From NCBI GenBank assembly GCA_902801375.1, contig CADCIB010000010.1, forward strand, positions 26,465-90,464: 64,000 nt of DNA, given 5' to 3'. Each line of letters opens with the position of its first letter. Position 1 is the first letter of the stretch. Shown here piece after piece: positions 45,799 through 53,383 of this stretch. The DNA is from an uncultured Prevotellaceae bacterium (GTDB lineage: Bacteria > Bacteroidota > Bacteroidia > Bacteroidales > Bacteroidaceae). Both the position numbers and the translations under genes were made by a program. Below the pieces are notes generated by a model. That model ran no database searches. It was not told the DNA's origin and saw only the letters and a program-made list of their open reading frames with translations.

Positions 45799-45824
45799 AG
45801 CGGCAGCCATTTTGCCGCTTTTTG
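45799..45824 (+). terminator. Terminator of the GPx-nitroreductase gene
   Basis: AGCGGCA (45799-45805) pairs with TGCCGCT (45813-45819), followed by TTTTTG. The tail runs directly into the -33 region of the next promoter. Confidence 0.85.
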
Positions 45825-45855
45825 TTTGCCGTTTCGCCATAATTCCATACCTTTG
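45825..45855 (+). promoter_or_regulatory. exbB operon promoter
   Basis: TTTG (45825-45828), a 19-nt spacer and TACCTTTG (45848-45855), 29 nt before the exbB ATG at 45884. It excludes the upstream ATG at 45812. Confidence 0.75.
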
Positions 45856-45883
45856 CAACAAAATCAAAAACAGAAACAGCATC

Positions 45884-46747
45884 ATGAAGAAATGGACTTG
45901 CGTCTTAGCGACTACCCTCTTTCTCACGTTTTCAAACAACGCCATAGGCAGTGCCCAGCAGAATGCTGGGGCAGGAAACCTTCCGAAGGCCGACACAGCG
46001 GTTGTTGCCGCAGGCAATGACTCGTTGAGTGCCGACTCAGTAGAGACCGACAGCACGGAACTCATGATCAACGACATCATGGCCGAAGCTGAGAACAACG
46101 GACTTCACCAACAGCTGAAGACCAAATTCGTGGATGGAAACGTGGGGTTCATGTCGCTTGTGGCGCTGGTGCTGATTCTAGGTCTGACGCTCTGCATTGA
46201 GCGCATCATCTACCTCACGATGGCCGAAGTGAATGCACGCAAGCTCATGAAAGACATCGACGAAAAGATGGCGGCTGGTGATGTGGAGGGCGCCAAGGCG
46301 CTCTGTCGCGACACCCGCGGTCCTGTGGCGAGCATCTGCTACCAGGGACTGCTGCGCATGGACGAGTCGCTGGAAGACGTAGAGCGCTCCATCGTCAGTT
46401 TTGGTGCTGTGCAGTCGGCCCGCATGGAGCGCGGATGCTCCTGGATTTCGCTCTTCATCACGATGGCCCCCGCCCTGGGATTCCTGGGAACGGTGATTGG
46501 TATGGTGATGGCCTTCGACCAAATCCAGCAGGCAGGCGACATCAGTCCCACCATTGTGGCATCGGGTATGAAGGTGGCGCTCATCACCACCATCTTTGGT
46601 ATCATCGTGGCACTCATCTTGCAGGTGTTCTACAACTACATCATCACCAAGATAGAGCGCATCACCACACAGATGGAAGAAGCTGCCGTCAGCCTGCTCG
46701 ACATCCTGGCGGCCCACAAGCAAAAGCAATTGGCAAAGAATCAATGA
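45884..46747 (+). CDS. exbB: MotA/TolQ/ExbB proton channel family protein with N-terminal extension
   Basis: Proton-conducting subunit that energises TonB (or Tol). The 287 residues include an extension of about 75 residues with a possible signal peptide (1-25) and an acidic linker rich in Asp/Ser, absent from the E. coli ExbB core. The first core helix is FMSLVALVLILGLTLCIERI (near 88-107), and the two C-terminal helices contain TMAPALGFLGTVIGMVMAFD (near 194-213), the family signature. A TM protein and two ExbD-like genes follow. Confidence 0.92.
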   Translation: MKKWTCVLATTLFLTFSNNAIGSAQQNAGAGNLPKADTAVVAAGNDSLSADSVETDSTELMINDIMAEAENNGLHQQLKTKFVDGNVGFMSLVALVLILGLTLCIERIIYLTMAEVNARKLMKDIDEKMAAGDVEGAKALCRDTRGPVASICYQGLLRMDESLEDVERSIVSFGAVQSARMERGCSWISLFITMAPALGFLGTVIGMVMAFDQIQQAGDISPTIVASGMKVALITTIFGIIVALILQVFYNYIITKIERITTQMEEAAVSLLDILAAHKQKQLAKNQ

Positions 46748-46778
46748 TGCTCACTCCTAACTCGTAACTCCCCAGAAG

Positions 46779-47114
46779 ATGGTCGATATCGTTCTTTTCT
46801 GCATTTACCTGCTCATTGCAGGGGCTGTCGGCACAACGGTGTGGGCAGTGGTTCGCAGCGCCAGGCTGCGCGACAAGTCAGCCGCCATGCATCATCATGT
46901 GCCGGCCAGACGCATCGCGCTGGCAGTGGCCACCTTCCTGGTGGTCTGTCTGCTCGTCACATTCTTGTTTGGGTCAACTGAACCTCTGCTGAGCAATGGA
47001 AAACCGTTCACCTCTGCAGGATGGCTCAGAACCACCGATATGCTCATCAACACGTCTATCGTCCTGGTCATTGTAGCTGCCGCATGTATGGCAGCAGGGA
47101 GGTTCAAATGCTAA
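46779..47114 (+). CDS. Small integral membrane protein between exbB and exbD
   Basis: 111 residues with three predicted membrane segments (about 3-24, 46-66 and 88-106) and a His/Arg-rich loop (HHHVPARR). I do not recognise the family. The stop overlaps the start of the next gene by several bases, so translational coupling is likely and it probably belongs to the ExbB/ExbD complex or its assembly. Confidence 0.75.
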   Translation: MVDIVLFCIYLLIAGAVGTTVWAVVRSARLRDKSAAMHHHVPARRIALAVATFLVVCLLVTFLFGSTEPLLSNGKPFTSAGWLRTTDMLINTSIVLVIVAAACMAAGRFKC

Positions 47115-47659
47115 GAAGGAGAAAGCGTCGCAGCGTACCACAGCTGAACACCACGTCGACAGCCGACATCTCGTTCATGCTGCTGATATTCTTCCTGGTC
47201 ACCACGTCGATGGATGTGGACAAGGGATTGGCGCGACAGCTCCCCCCACTCGACCCTGAGCAAGAAGAGGTGGTGGCCGACATCAGCCGCGAGAACGCCC
47301 TGACGCTCCAGCTCACCGACGACAACCGCATCCTGGTGGACGATGAGCCGACCCCCATCAACCAACTGCGCCAGCGTGTGGCAGAGTTCTTAGGGAAATG
47401 TGAGCAGAAAAACCAACACGTCATTTCCATCGACATCAGCCGTCAGGCCGACTACGACACCTATTTCTCCATGCAGAACGAGATTGTGGCTGCCTATCGC
47501 CAGCTGCGCAACCAATATGCCATGAAGCGCTTCAAGCAGCCATTTGATGCCTGTAGCGAGGAGCAGAAAGAGGAAATACGCCAGTATCTGCCACAGCGCA
47601 TAGCAGAAACCTACCCCCCGACCAGCCAAGCCAACGATGAGGAAGGAGGTGGGCTATGA
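47108..47659 (+). CDS. exbD: ExbD/TolR family biopolymer transport protein (first copy)
   Basis: 183 residues. A basic N-terminus MLRRRKRRSVPQLN precedes one membrane helix (about 20-40, TADISFMLLIFFLVTT with the conserved Asp near 22) and a periplasmic domain. The Asp is the proton-coupling residue of the family. Overlaps the previous stop (47108-47114) and the next start (47656-47659). Confidence 0.93.
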   Translation: MLRRRKRRSVPQLNTTSTADISFMLLIFFLVTTSMDVDKGLARQLPPLDPEQEEVVADISRENALTLQLTDDNRILVDDEPTPINQLRQRVAEFLGKCEQKNQHVISIDISRQADYDTYFSMQNEIVAAYRQLRNQYAMKRFKQPFDACSEEQKEEIRQYLPQRIAETYPPTSQANDEEGGGL

Positions 47660-48102
47660 GCCGTTTCATCAAGCATTCGCATGAGGTGCCGGCACTCAAC
47701 ATGGCGTCGATGCCCGACCTCATCTTCACCGTCCTCTTCTTCTTCATGATTGTCACCCACATGCGGAGTGTGCCTCTGAAGGTGGTCTATCAGGTGCCTG
47801 CTGGCACGGAACTGACCAAACTGACGAAGAAGTCGTCGACCACCTATATATATATAGGTAAGCCATTAGGACAGAAAGACGCGAAAACTTCCATCCAGCT
47901 CAACGACAAGATAGCCCCCGCTGAGCAGGTGACGCCCTATGTGGTGGCGGAACGCAAGCGGATGCTGCCTGAGGATGCGCGCAACATGACTGTCGACATC
48001 AAGGCCGACCGCCATGCCGACATGGGCACCATTACCGACGTGAAGCAGGCTTTGCGTCAAGGGCAAGCCTATCGCATCCACTACTCCGCCGTTAGTCGGT
48101 AA
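47656..48102 (+). CDS. ExbD/TolR family biopolymer transport protein (second copy)
   Basis: 148 residues. The membrane helix (about 20-38) carries the conserved Asp in ASMPDLIFTVLFFFMIVTH, followed by a periplasmic domain. Two divergent ExbD copies in tandem are usual in Bacteroidetes and imply a hetero-oligomeric ExbD assembly. It is the last gene of the four-gene operon. No tonB gene is next to it. Confidence 0.92.
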   Translation: MSRFIKHSHEVPALNMASMPDLIFTVLFFFMIVTHMRSVPLKVVYQVPAGTELTKLTKKSSTTYIYIGKPLGQKDAKTSIQLNDKIAPAEQVTPYVVAERKRMLPEDARNMTVDIKADRHADMGTITDVKQALRQGQAYRIHYSAVSR

Positions 48103-48161
48103 AGTTCTTCTATATTTGGATTATTTGGTTAATTAGTGCTAAATTCCTTTCAAATTACAAA

Positions 48162-48210
48162 AAAGATAGCAAAAATCTGAATGAATTAAAAATAAAATTG
48201 CTATCTTTGC
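48162..48210 (+). promoter_or_regulatory. Inverted repeat and -7 box upstream of the Lrp gene
   Basis: Perfect 11-bp arms AAAGATAGCAA (48162-48172) and TTGCTATCTTT (48198-48208), 25 bp apart. The -7 box TATCTTTG lies in the right arm, so a protein bound here would block RNA polymerase. This is a candidate autoregulatory operator; the -33 region is weak. Confidence 0.6.
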
Positions 48211-48235
48211 AGGTAAACATAAACTTGTAACGATT

Positions 48236-48709
48236 ATGGCTCAACACATTTTAGACTCACTGGATAAGAAAATCCTGCGAATGATTGCCGAGGATGCACG
48301 TGTTCCTTTCCTCGAAGTAGCTCGTGAATGCAAAGTTAGTGGCGCTGCCATTCACCAGCGCATACAGAAACTCTACAACCTGGGGGTGCTGAAGGGTTCG
48401 AAGTTTCTCATCGACCCAGAGAAAATTGGTTATGAGACTTGTGCTTACATTGGACTGAACTTGAAAGACCCCAGCTCGTTCGATGCTGTGGTGGAGGCCC
48501 TGAGAAACATTCCTGAAGTGGTGGAATGCCACTACACGACGGGCGACTACGACATGTTCATCAAGATCTATGCCCACAACAATCACCACCTGCTCACCGT
48601 GATTCACGACCAGCTGCAGCCGCTCGGCCTGTCGCGCAGCGAGACCATCATCTCGTTCGGGTCGGCCTTCAACAAGCAACTGCCCATCGTGGACTTCGAA
48701 AAAGCATAG
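48236..48709 (+). CDS. Lrp/AsnC family transcriptional regulator
   Basis: 157 residues. The N-terminal winged helix-turn-helix (LDKKILRMIAEDARVPFLEV at 8-27, recognition helix VSGAAIHQRIQKL near 35-48) is followed by a RAM/AsnC effector domain (about 65-150; VVECHYTTGDYDMFIKI near 95-112). Members respond to amino acids and regulate amino acid metabolism. The gene stands alone between the ExbB/D operon and folA. The promoter carries a long inverted repeat. Confidence 0.95.
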   Translation: MAQHILDSLDKKILRMIAEDARVPFLEVARECKVSGAAIHQRIQKLYNLGVLKGSKFLIDPEKIGYETCAYIGLNLKDPSSFDAVVEALRNIPEVVECHYTTGDYDMFIKIYAHNNHHLLTVIHDQLQPLGLSRSETIISFGSAFNKQLPIVDFEKA

Positions 48710-48711
48710 TT

Positions 48712-49194
48712 TCACTCGCGGACATAATCCACAAACGAGTAGTCGAAGGCGTGGCGTTCGTCGCGCTGATGATTTTCCCTTGACTCTTCCTTCCACCCGT
48801 CGTAGGGCGGAAAGTAGGCATCTGCCTGCTGTGCTGCATCGTCTACTTCGGTCAGACAGAGGCGGTTAGCCACTTTCATGGCCTGTTCGTAGATGCTGGC
48901 TCCGCCGATGACGTAGATGTCCTCGTCGGCCTGGCAATGAGCCAAAGCTTTCTGCAGGGAGGGAAACACCTCGCAGCCTGGCAGCTCTTTCGTTGTGCGG
49001 CTCAGCACGATGTTGCGGCGGTTGGGCAATGCCCCTTTGGGCAGCGATTCAAACGTCTTTCTACCCATGACGATGGTGTGGCCCGTGGTCAGCGCCTTGA
49101 AACGCTTCATGTCGTTGGGAAGCCAATACAACAGCTTGTTCTGATAGCCGATGGCGCGGTTGCGGTCGACGGCGGCGATGATATTTATCTGCAT
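48712..49194 (-). CDS. folA: Dihydrofolate reductase
   Basis: Reduces dihydrofolate made by ThyA. It has 160 residues from the ATG at 49194 (MQINIIAAVDRNRAIGYQN), which aligns with the family start; the frame continues to an ATG at 49239. Motifs: WLPNDMKRFKALT, IVMGRKTFESLPKGALPNR (NADPH site) and YVIGGASIYEQAM. It lies directly downstream of thyA, an order common in bacteria. It converges with the Lrp gene. Confidence 0.96.
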   Translation of the reverse strand: MQINIIAAVDRNRAIGYQNKLLYWLPNDMKRFKALTTGHTIVMGRKTFESLPKGALPNRRNIVLSRTTKELPGCEVFPSLQKALAHCQADEDIYVIGGASIYEQAMKVANRLCLTEVDDAAQQADAYFPPYDGWKEESRENHQRDERHAFDYSFVDYVRE

Positions 49195-49248
49195 GTCTGT
49201 TTCGTTCTTTCTACCTGTTGAGATTCTCTTTTCTTGCATTCCTCAGCG

Positions 49249-50043
49249 CTAAACCGACACTTCGGCCTTGATATGGTCCCATGGGTCGTAACCCTCCAGC
49301 GCGAAGTCGTCGTACTGGAAATCGAAGATGCTCTTCACGTCGGGATTCAGCCGCATCGTGGGCAGCGGGCGTGGCGTGCGTGTGAGCTGCAGGCGTGCCT
49401 GTTCGAGATGGTTCACGTAGAGATGGGTGTCGCCAGTAGTATGGATGAACTCTCCCGGCTCGAAGCCAGTCACCTGGGCCATCATCTGCAGCAGCAAGGC
49501 ATAGGAGGCGATGTTGAACGGCACGCCAAGGAACGTGTCGGCGCTGCGCTGGTAGAGCTGCAGGCTCAACCGTCCGTTGGCCACGTAGAACTGAAACATC
49601 GTGTGGCAGGGCGGCAGCGCCATTTGGTTCACTTCCGCCACATTCCATGCACTCACCATCATGCGGCGCGAGTCGGGGTTGTGCTTCAGCGTGTCCACCA
49701 CCTGCTGTATCTGGTCTATCGTTCCGCCTTTGTAGTCGGGCCATGAGCGCCATTGGTGGCCGTAGACGGGTCCCAGCTCGCCTTGCTCGTCGGCCCACTC
49801 GTTCCAGATTCTGACACCGTGCTCCTGCAGGTAGTGCACGTTGGTGTCGCCCTTCAGAAACCACAGCAGCTCGTAGATGATGGATTTCAGGTGGAGTTTC
49901 TTGGTGGTCAGCAACGGGAACCCATCCTTCAGGTCATAGCGTTCCTGATGGCCGAAGATGCTGATGGTGCCCGTTCCTGTGCGGTCTTCCTTCCTGACTC
50001 CTTCGGTCAGGATGCGGTTAAGCATATTCAAATACTGTTTCAT
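49249..50043 (-). CDS. thyA: Thymidylate synthase (ThyA type)
   Basis: Methylates dUMP with methylenetetrahydrofolate. The 264 residues equal E. coli ThyA length. [14 protein letters not shown] is at the N-terminus, the catalytic Cys is in [12 protein letters not shown] (near 146), and [17 protein letters not shown] and [12 protein letters not shown] follow. It is upstream of folA and 13 bp downstream of the rRNA methyltransferase gene, all on the minus strand. Confidence 0.98.
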   Translation of the reverse strand: MKQYLNMLNRILTEGVRKEDRTGTGTISIFGHQERYDLKDGFPLLTTKKLHLKSIIYELLWFLKGDTNVHYLQEHGVRIWNEWADEQGELGPVYGHQWRSWPDYKGGTIDQIQQVVDTLKHNPDSRRMMVSAWNVAEVNQMALPPCHTMFQFYVANGRLSLQLYQRSADTFLGVPFNIASYALLLQMMAQVTGFEPGEFIHTTGDTHLYVNHLEQARLQLTRTPRPLPTMRLNPDVKSIFDFQYDDFALEGYDPWDHIKAEVSV

Positions 50044-50056
50044 ATCCTATTCTTTA

Positions 50057-51460
50057 TTATTCTAATTCAAGCAGCGAGTGGGCGTCGTCGGGCAGATGGC
50101 TGCTGCGTATGCGCCACTCCTGCGGATAGAGGTTGTTGGCACGGTTGCCCAGGTTCTTCATGAACCCCAACGGTGTCTGTCGGAAACACGCCACCACATA
50201 GCCTCGCGGCGTGTTGTCGGGCAGGGCGAATGCCTCGCGGCGCAGGTAGCCGATGGCCTGCTGGAAGTCGAGTTCCACGCGTGGGAAAGCCTCTTCCCTG
50301 AGCCGGGCTGAGAGGGCGAGTGCATGGCAAGGCACCAGGTCGCGCCCCTTGGCTTCATAGAGTGGAACACCAGCCGACAATACGTTCAGCGAACCATCGA
50401 GCGTTTGTATAGCATCCTTCCATAATCGGTTGACGGCCATACTGCTATCCCCACTCTCCATAACCACAAATTCATCCTTTCCCGCCAATGGGATCTCTAT
50501 GGATTTTGCATTCCGCTGAGGTGCCGTTTTCTGCTTCTTGGGCTTGCGGCCTGCGACCTCGCCGTCGTCAGTTTTTCGCAGCACAGCCATGAAGAGTCCT
50601 TCGCCCCGGGTGCGGCCTGGGATGAATCGGCCGACGGGTCTCTCCCACCCTTTCAGCAACGAGCCTGTGATGTTCCAGCTGTCCTCCACCGCTACGGGCA
50701 ACACCTCAGCTCCAAGCTCCTGCTCGAAGTGGCGGATGTTCTCCTCGTTCTCCGCCGTGTTCATCGTGCACGTGCTATAGATAAGGAGTCCTCCCGGCTT
50801 CAAGATGTCCCATGCGTCGGCCACGATCTCGCGCTGCAGAGCGGCACACTGGCTCACCAGCGAGGGGCTCCACTGAGCCACAGCCTCTGCCTCCTTGCGC
50901 ATCATACCCTCGCCAGAGCAGGGCACATCGGCCAGAATGACGTCGAAGACCACCCCGCAACGGCGGAAATCACGTGGATAGTTGTTCGTTACCACCACAT
51001 CGGGATGCCCCCACTTCTGCAGATTCTCGGCCAGCACCTGGCATCGCGGGTGAATCGGCTCGTTGCTCACCAGCAGACTCCCATCGGGCAGACACGTGCG
51101 CGCCACGGTAGACTTCCCGCCTGGAGCAGCGCAAAGGTCGAGCATCGCCACGGCCCCCTCAATGTACTGTTCCAAAGCCCGACGGAGAAACATCGATGCG
51201 GCCTCCTGCACATAATATGCGCCAGCGTGGAACAGCGGGTCGAAGGTGAAGTTCGGCCGATGGCTCAGGTAGTAGCCTTCTGCGCACCAAGGCACCTGCC
51301 CGTCGGTAGTTTCCTTCAGACGAAGCCGATTGGCGGTCTTCAGCGGATTCAGGCGAATGCTCACGCTCGGCGGTTCGTCGAGTGCCCGTGCGTAGTCGGC
51401 CCAAAGCTCCTGGCCCATCAGGGCTTGGGTGTATGATTGGTAGTCGTCTGGCAATTTCAT
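50057..51460 (-). CDS. RsmF-like rRNA (cytosine-C5) methyltransferase
   Basis: 467 residues from the ATG at 51460; a start 13 codons upstream (51499) is open. The NSUN/RsmB core (about 70-290) has the SAM loop DLCAAPGGKST, DVPCSGEGMMRKE (catalytic-assist Cys) and IYSTCTMNTAENEENI (catalytic Cys). A C-terminal RsmF-like domain with PUA-type character follows (about 300-467). It probably makes m5C in 16S rRNA. The 5' region has a GC-rich hairpin (51489-51497 with 51513-51521). Same strand as thyA-folA. Confidence 0.92.
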   Translation of the reverse strand: MKLPDDYQSYTQALMGQELWADYARALDEPPSVSIRLNPLKTANRLRLKETTDGQVPWCAEGYYLSHRPNFTFDPLFHAGAYYVQEAASMFLRRALEQYIEGAVAMLDLCAAPGGKSTVARTCLPDGSLLVSNEPIHPRCQVLAENLQKWGHPDVVVTNNYPRDFRRCGVVFDVILADVPCSGEGMMRKEAEAVAQWSPSLVSQCAALQREIVADAWDILKPGGLLIYSTCTMNTAENEENIRHFEQELGAEVLPVAVEDSWNITGSLLKGWERPVGRFIPGRTRGEGLFMAVLRKTDDGEVAGRKPKKQKTAPQRNAKSIEIPLAGKDEFVVMESGDSSMAVNRLWKDAIQTLDGSLNVLSAGVPLYEAKGRDLVPCHALALSARLREEAFPRVELDFQQAIGYLRREAFALPDNTPRGYVVACFRQTPLGFMKNLGNRANNLYPQEWRIRSSHLPDDAHSLLELE

Positions 51461-51661
51461 GAGTTTGTGCTCGTCATTAGTGTCTGTTGACGGCGCCAAC
51501 CCACGCTGACGGGGCGCCGTCGGGCGGTATTTTCGGCCTCAGCAGACATCCGTGAGGGCGCCATTTCACTTCAGTGGCCGCAGCGCGAAACATACCTGTC
51601 TATAGCATTGATTTGCTGATGTGAAGGAAAATCCATCTGTAAGAATTGATTCGGTGGAGAA

Positions 51662-51836
51662 ATCGTAGGCTGTGCACAGTACACAGTTACACAGTTTTCT
51701 ACGATGCACCCTCTATTCTTTGAAATAAAACTTACTATATATTATATAGTAAAATATTTTACTTACAATTTATAATAACGATAATGATGGGTCGCCTTGA
51801 AAACTGTGTAACTGTGTACTGTGCAACGTGTACGAT
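51662..51836. repeat. 175-bp MITE-like element with long terminal inverted repeats
   Basis: Perfect 27-bp inverted repeats at 51673-51699 and 51799-51825, extended by another 6-bp match (51662-51667 with 51831-51836) after equal 5-nt mismatched gaps. Each arm holds three direct copies of an ACTGTGTA-like octamer. The 99-nt interior is AT-rich with a smaller ACTATATATTATATAGT palindrome. No gene fits inside. Confidence 0.75.
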
Positions 51837-51960
51837 AAATTTTGGGAACGATATACTTGTTGACACAAAGCTCCCCCAATACCCAATGTGTACTACCATT
51901 GGTCTATGCACAATAGGTACACCAAATGATTAATGATGTACGCAATGCGTACCTTATCAT
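51837..51960. other. Palindrome-rich intergenic DNA
   Basis: Part of the 855-bp gene-poor stretch 51461-52315. Contains CCAATG-N8-CATTGG (near 51880-51902) and GTACGC-N3-GCGTAC (near 51939-51954), and several GTAC steps. Together with the adjoining MITE-like repeat it is the most structured non-coding DNA in the window. Confidence 0.5.
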
Positions 51961-52274
51961 ACATATGCAGAAGCCGTGAAATGACATTAAAGATGCATGT
52001 GGACGACGACGACAAGCTGACCCGACAAATTGTCGTATCAGGTCAGCATCGCCGAGTGATATTCCTCAACGAGTCGGGACTGCGGCTCACCAAGGTGAGA
52101 ACAGAGAAGACTGGTAATATGGTCAGCACGTGGAAAAACGATCCATCGTTGCGATTCTCCACAGTGGTCGACAACGGAGGGAAGATGATGATGGGACGGC
52201 TGCGAGGAGCGGAAAGTCCGTTCGTGTTTTTTCAAGAAGATTTCCTTCGTATTATTTGGTGGTTTCGAAATTAA
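51933..52274 (+). CDS. Doubtful ORF in a gene-poor stretch
   Basis: A 113-codon open frame. Its middle (51990-52215) has coding-like composition (VDDDDKLTRQIVVSGQHRR), but the end runs into the -33 box of the next promoter (52255). I recognise no family. It may be a gene remnant. Low confidence. Confidence 0.2.
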   Translation: MMYAMRTLSYICRSREMTLKMHVDDDDKLTRQIVVSGQHRRVIFLNESGLRLTKVRTEKTGNMVSTWKNDPSLRFSTVVDNGGKMMMGRLRGAESPFVFFQEDFLRIIWWFRN

Positions 52275-52286
52275 TGAGTACCTTTG
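52255..52286 (+). promoter_or_regulatory. Promoter with extended -33 box
   Basis: TTTGGTGGTTTC starts at 52255; after TTTG and a 20-nt spacer, TACCTTTG is at 52279-52286. It drives the outer-membrane protein gene 30 nt downstream. Confidence 0.8.
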
Positions 52287-52315
52287 CAATGTAATTCTGA
52301 ACATCGATAGTATAT

Positions 52316-53341
52316 ATGAATAAATACCTTATCACTCTGATCGTAGGCGCCCTGCTGATGTGTCCTGGCATAAGTTTGGCGCAAGAAACCAGCCAGGAAA
52401 GCGCTACTGCTAATACCCGTGAAGAACAGCCGGTGAAGTTGTTTGACCACCTCTACGGTGCCCTCACCCTTGGTACGACGGGCATCGGACTGGACTTGGC
52501 CATGCCTGTGAACGACATGATCCAGGTGCGTGCCGGCTATACGTTCATGCCGTCGTTCAGGCACAAGATGCACTTCAATGTGGTCTCTGAGCAGCGCGAG
52601 AACAACGGGAGCGGCAATGCCGCTGCGACATTGACATCGTCGAAGTTCGACGAGATGGCCGACATCGTGCACCAGGCAACAGGCATCTACATGGACCGCA
52701 ACGTGGAGATGATCGGCGAGCCCACCATGAACAACGCCAAGCTGCTGGTCGACGTGTTCCCGTTCACGAACAAGAAATGGCACTTCACCGCCGGTTTCTA
52801 CTGGGGAGGCTCACGCATCGCCAAAGCCTACAACTCGGCCGAAGATGTGGCCACGCTGACAGCCATCAACATGTACAACTACATTGCCGACAAGGTGGAA
52901 GCTGCCTATGCCGACGAACTGAACCCGTTCAACGACGTGGTGATGTTCAAATATCATGGCGGAAACATCATTCTGCCTCCCGCCATTGCCGACAAGATAC
53001 ACGAATTCGTGGGGAAATATGGCCACATGGGCTTCCAGTTGGGCGACTATTGGCTGACACCCGACGAGAACAACATGGTGAAGGCCAATGCCCATACAAA
53101 CAGCTTCAAGCCCTATCTGGGCTTCGGCTACGGCAACGCGACACCCAAGGCAGGCAAGCGCTACGGCTATATGCTGGAGTGTGGCATGATGTTCTGGGGC
53201 GGTTCGCCCAATGTCGACTGCTACGGCACAGACCTGACAAAGATGCACGTGAAGGGGAACGTAGGCAACTACATCAACCTGATCAAGGGTTTCGCGGTCT
53301 TCCCCGTCATCAACCTGCGCATCACCCGTAGGCTTTTCTAA
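52316..53341 (+). CDS. Exported protein, probable outer-membrane beta-barrel
   Basis: 341 residues with a signal peptide (1-22, ending SLAQ). Alternating hydrophobic strands (LYGALTLGTTGIGLDLAM, VRAGYTFMPSFRHKM) and a C-terminal aromatic residue (ITRRLF) suggest an outer-membrane barrel. I do not recognise the family beyond similar Bacteroidales outer-membrane proteins. It is followed by glnA after 42 bp and may be co-transcribed. Confidence 0.8.
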   Translation: MNKYLITLIVGALLMCPGISLAQETSQESATANTREEQPVKLFDHLYGALTLGTTGIGLDLAMPVNDMIQVRAGYTFMPSFRHKMHFNVVSEQRENNGSGNAAATLTSSKFDEMADIVHQATGIYMDRNVEMIGEPTMNNAKLLVDVFPFTNKKWHFTAGFYWGGSRIAKAYNSAEDVATLTAINMYNYIADKVEAAYADELNPFNDVVMFKYHGGNIILPPAIADKIHEFVGKYGHMGFQLGDYWLTPDENNMVKANAHTNSFKPYLGFGYGNATPKAGKRYGYMLECGMMFWGGSPNVDCYGTDLTKMHVKGNVGNYINLIKGFAVFPVINLRITRRLF

Positions 53342-53383
53342 TATCGATTTACCACTATCAAAACCGTATAATCTACAAACGAC

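Noticed and set aside
51489-51521. Riboswitch in the leader of the rRNA methyltransferase gene
   Set aside because: A GC-rich 9-bp hairpin is present, but no known riboswitch core was recognised.
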